From assembly GCA_900545915.1 (NCBI GenBank), contig URAV01000008.1, positions 1 through 64,000 on the forward strand: a DNA stretch of 64,000 bases, in the 5' to 3' direction. Position numbers and translations under genes: made by a program. Position 1 is the stretch's first letter. Each line of letters opens with the position of its first letter. Positions 63,101-64,000 of this stretch are shown here, piece after piece. The notes below the pieces were generated by a model. It searched no databases. It had not been told where the DNA came from and was given only the letters and a program-made list of their open reading frames with translations. This DNA is from an uncultured Porphyromonadaceae bacterium (lineage in GTDB: Bacteria; Bacteroidota; Bacteroidia; Bacteroidales; Coprobacteraceae).

Positions 63101-63257
63101 CACCTTATATGATGTTTACGGAAAGCCTGTTTATCAGCAATCGGATATAAATGATAAAATCTGTAAATTATCTTTGTCGGGTTTGTTGGCCGGTATATAT
63201 ATTGTAAAAATAGAGACAGATAATGGTTATAATACACAGAAGGTGATAAAGAAATAA
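60156..63257 (+). CDS. Secreted GH30 glycosidase with two LamG domains and T9SS sorting tail
   Basis: A 1033-residue secreted enzyme. A signal peptide (1-20) precedes two LamG-like concanavalin folds (about 24-235 and 240-450; the first ends LYFGVNPDRSPRPNTGSIDD, the second has WSLGGSTASESAGGLYDEL). The GH30 domain spans about 455-950. The catalytic acid/base is Glu631 (SPMNEPQYAW) and the nucleophile Glu746 (FQSEYSLL). Residues 965-1033 are a type A T9SS C-terminal domain (IQPNPVGDEATV, then VYGKPVYQQ and GIYIVKIE...KVIKK). GH30 covers beta-1,6-glucanases, beta-1,6-galactanases, xylanases and others. The SPP-I-YMT region (FMNSPPIYMTKHG) is galactanase-like, but the substrate is not proven. 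The nearby HTCS probably controls it. Confidence 0.9.
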   Translation: MDIKKLLILIALILPGWLLAQNYADYKLYASYNFEQGTAEDNQSNTSMELKGARIVDDPVRGKVLSFDRVKSQYAVITPAPVIGDTLSLSFWYKRSSFDDDVQWKQIFEFYSSTNGSNIYLMPMYDDNSSGIVSSANKINNGIWELLYGPRIEKDNTWHHITLVVAGTSWNYYLDGKKVGSKKILAPISLLDLTHLYFGVNPDRSPRPNTGSIDDINIYHYPLSASQVAQIYAGEAITEPLSEGPITFLFDNDLKEEGGRIAIEGSGYSFEEDSQRGQVVKLEAGGQLQFSDNIIPDEASTLNFLYKKESIDDADHGKYIYRAFKDEKNGYGLKIKVDGDAAYVVLETIVEGEKTETVGSELLESGKWNAISVVHAVTPRIIIRVYQDGKQTAAKVAVNPYNLGFDKWSLGGSTASESAGGLYDELMVDDYAMDVEDVAYYYSSMLMSPVEITVNCSNEYQTIRNFGSSDAWNADWLGRLWPEAKKNRLAELLFSKELDENGNPKGIGLSCWRFNIGSGSATQGDDAGMGDSKRTECFLNPDGTYTWERQTGQLWFLRKAALEYGVEDLLGFMNSPPIYMTKHGYAYNKDNGSNYILAEDKYDDYALFTAEVVDHFDKEGIHFDYISPMNEPQYAWTGGQEGSPATDQEIADVIKAMSSAFAEKQLTTQLTFAEASFLGSAETQIPKFWGNEQPTMKVAGLPNVSNIVSAHSYWADKDAQGMYDTRVNFRKAMDAINPSLEYFQSEYSLLDGGYSWGHPGSEGGFSEIECAISLARMLHVDLVVANATGWHWWTTFESGDHYGESRFALIEAPTVKDLNDGFIHGTKLLYTLGQYSRFVRPGMKRVEAKRSDNLSVVDALKNDMYSSYINEETQQVVIIATNSRTVKRPFTFKVENISGNTDLEFTPYVTSEDDNMKAYPKIKEGDVFTIPPLSVVTFVSGSGDISSVTTVKEEDKNTDIHIQPNPVGDEATVSCGSSIKNVTLYDVYGKPVYQQSDINDKICKLSLSGLLAGIYIVKIETDNGYNTQKVIKK

Positions 63258-63265
63258 TGGTTTTA

Positions 63266-63312
63266 TAGACTGTTTAAAATTTTATTTGGAATGAAATTTT
63301 AAATGAACTTTT
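63266..63312. repeat. Degenerate hairpin form of the dispersed repeat
   Basis: AGACTGTTTAAAATTTTATT and GAAATTTTAAATGAACTTTT are two facing, decayed ends around a short centre, like the form at 55301-55344 but with several mismatches. It lies ten bases behind the GH30 stop codon. Confidence 0.55.
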
Positions 63313-63342
63313 AGAATCCCGGAATTTCCGGGATTCTTTTAT
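63313..63342 (+). terminator. Terminator of the GH30 gene
   Basis: AGAATCCCGGAA and TTCCGGGATTCT form a perfect twelve-pair stem (63313-63336), followed by TTTT. It lies 56 bases behind the stop codon, directly after the degenerate repeat. Confidence 0.92.
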
Positions 63343-63423
63343 TATTTCTACCTCTAAACAATTTATCTCATAATTTGTTTTAAGTAATAAATCGACATTT
63401 ATTTACATAATAAAAATAGAATT

Positions 63424-63930
63424 ATGGGAAAAAAAGGAGTTGAAATTCTTACATTAGATGTAAAGAGTTTGATCGATGTTCTGAATCAGGCATTGGCAGA
63501 AGAATGGTTGGCATATTATCAATATTGGGTAGGGGCACGTGTAATGAAAGGTCCGATGCATGATGATATTGAAAAAGAATTATTGAAACATGCAGATGAA
63601 GAACTTGATCATGCAAAACTATTGATTGACAGAATTATTCAATTGGATGGGACTCCGGTTTTGTCACCTGAAGAATGGTTTAAATTAGCTCATTGTAAAT
63701 ATCTTCCTCCCGTAGATCCTAATATTGAGGCTATATTGAAACAGAATCTCGGATCAGAAAGATGTGCCATTCAGAGATACGAAGATATCGCTAATTTCAC
63801 TAATGGAAAAGATTTTACGACTTTCAATATCGCTACTCATATTCTTGCAGAAGAATTGGAGCATGAAGAAGATATTGAGTCATGGTTGGAAGATATGCGT
63901 ATTTTCCGCCAAGAAGTTTGCAAAGCTTAA
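63424..63930 (+). CDS. Dps-like ferritin (DPSL, thioferritin type)
   Basis: A 168-residue ferritin-like four-helix protein. Ferroxidase candidates are Glu26/27 (ALAEEWLAYY), Glu60 and His63 (DEELDHAKLL), Glu120, and Glu144/His147 (LAEELEHEED). Cys91 (AHCKYLPP) and Cys114 (SERCAIQRY) sit 23 residues apart, like the cysteine pair beside the metal site in DPSL/thioferritins, which include a well-known oxidative-stress protein of Bacteroides fragilis. Such proteins form 12-subunit cages that use peroxide to oxidise and store iron and protect DNA. A third cysteine lies in the tail (VCKA). A bacterioferritin-like or simple ferritin-like label is the alternative. The gene is alone. Confidence 0.85.
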   Translation: MGKKGVEILTLDVKSLIDVLNQALAEEWLAYYQYWVGARVMKGPMHDDIEKELLKHADEELDHAKLLIDRIIQLDGTPVLSPEEWFKLAHCKYLPPVDPNIEAILKQNLGSERCAIQRYEDIANFTNGKDFTTFNIATHILAEELEHEEDIESWLEDMRIFRQEVCKA

Positions 63931-63952
63931 TATGTTGGGGTGTTTTTGATGA

Positions 63953-63993
63953 AGAAAAGACTTTGTCTGAGTGATCGGGCAGAGTCTTTTTGA
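63953..63993 (+). terminator. Probable terminator of the ferritin gene
   Basis: AAAAGACTTTGTCTGA and TCGGGCAGAGTCTTTTT form an interrupted stem with AAAAGACT/AGTCTTTT at its base and a T run on the plus strand, about 25 bases behind the stop codon. Confidence 0.65.
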
Positions 63994-64000
63994 TATTGTT

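Noticed and set aside
1..64000. tRNA, rRNA, CRISPR arrays, insertion sequences, riboswitches
   Set aside because: I scanned the intergenic regions for cloverleaf-like arms, regularly spaced direct repeats and transposase frames and found none I can support. The only repeated elements are the non-coding family described.

Overview
The window is chromosomal DNA of an AT-rich anaerobe of the order Bacteroidales. The signs are: promoters of the TTG-N19/20-TAnnTTTG type, a hybrid two-component sensor with propeller, kinase, receiver and AraC domains in one chain, Wzi/Wza/Wzc exopolysaccharide genes of the Bacteroides kind, an L28-L33-DUF4295-ftsY-rimO block, DUF3575-type outer-membrane proteins, a Dps-like ferritin, and a secreted glycosidase with a type IX secretion tail. 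A T9SS-bearing family such as Barnesiellaceae (Coprobacter or Barnesiella-like) fits, but the sequence alone does not settle the genus. I saw no rRNA, tRNA, CRISPR, transposase or phage genes.

Layout. 1-8 kb: an orphan lipoprotein, an OmpA-type barrel protein, a CpsB-like phosphatase with a two-piece LysO exporter, type B ribosomal protein L31, an exported Fe-type superoxide dismutase, an OmpA/glycine-zipper lipoprotein and a PP2C-like phosphatase. 8-22 kb: an exopolysaccharide locus mostly on the minus strand (wza, wzc, wzy-like, glycosyltransferases, acyltransferase, radical SAM protein, lipoprotein, wzi), with one plus-strand glycosyltransferase inside it and a membrane GT2 divergent from wza. 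I find no flippase and no initiating sugar-phosphate transferase in the window. 22-41 kb: housekeeping, with tamB, tsaD, an M48 protease, cinA, rpmB-rpmG-DUF4295, ftsY, rimO, a complete menF-D-B-C-E operon and an NhaC antiporter. 41-50 kb: a possible fimbria-related lipoprotein, the sigma-54 activator-lptE-TPR-secG operon, and a trehalose pair (OtsAB fusion plus GH15). 50-64 kb: a three-gene outer-membrane operon ending in a protein made of five tandem barrel modules, a hybrid two-component sensor, a T9SS-exported GH30 glycosidase, and a thioferritin-like Dps protein.

Two things stand out. First, a family of dispersed, degenerate intergenic repeats runs through the window. The full form is about 180 bp with ends related to AGAACCTGTCTAAATTTT. 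Long copies lie at about 6012-6151, 8094-8287, 14874-15053 and 59495-59635, with end fragments or internally deleted copies at 4735, 7054, 22296, 33937, 55301 and 63266. The shortest forms have collapsed to two facing ends and sit as hairpins just behind genes, where they probably serve as terminators. Second, the 49.8-55.3 kb operon encodes a DUF3575 protein, a SusC-type regulatory domain fused to an OmpA-like and repeat-rich protein, and the five-module barrel protein. Its module also occurs once, fused to an OmpA peptidoglycan-binding domain, in the gene at 1450-2625. This looks like an envelope system whose function I cannot name.
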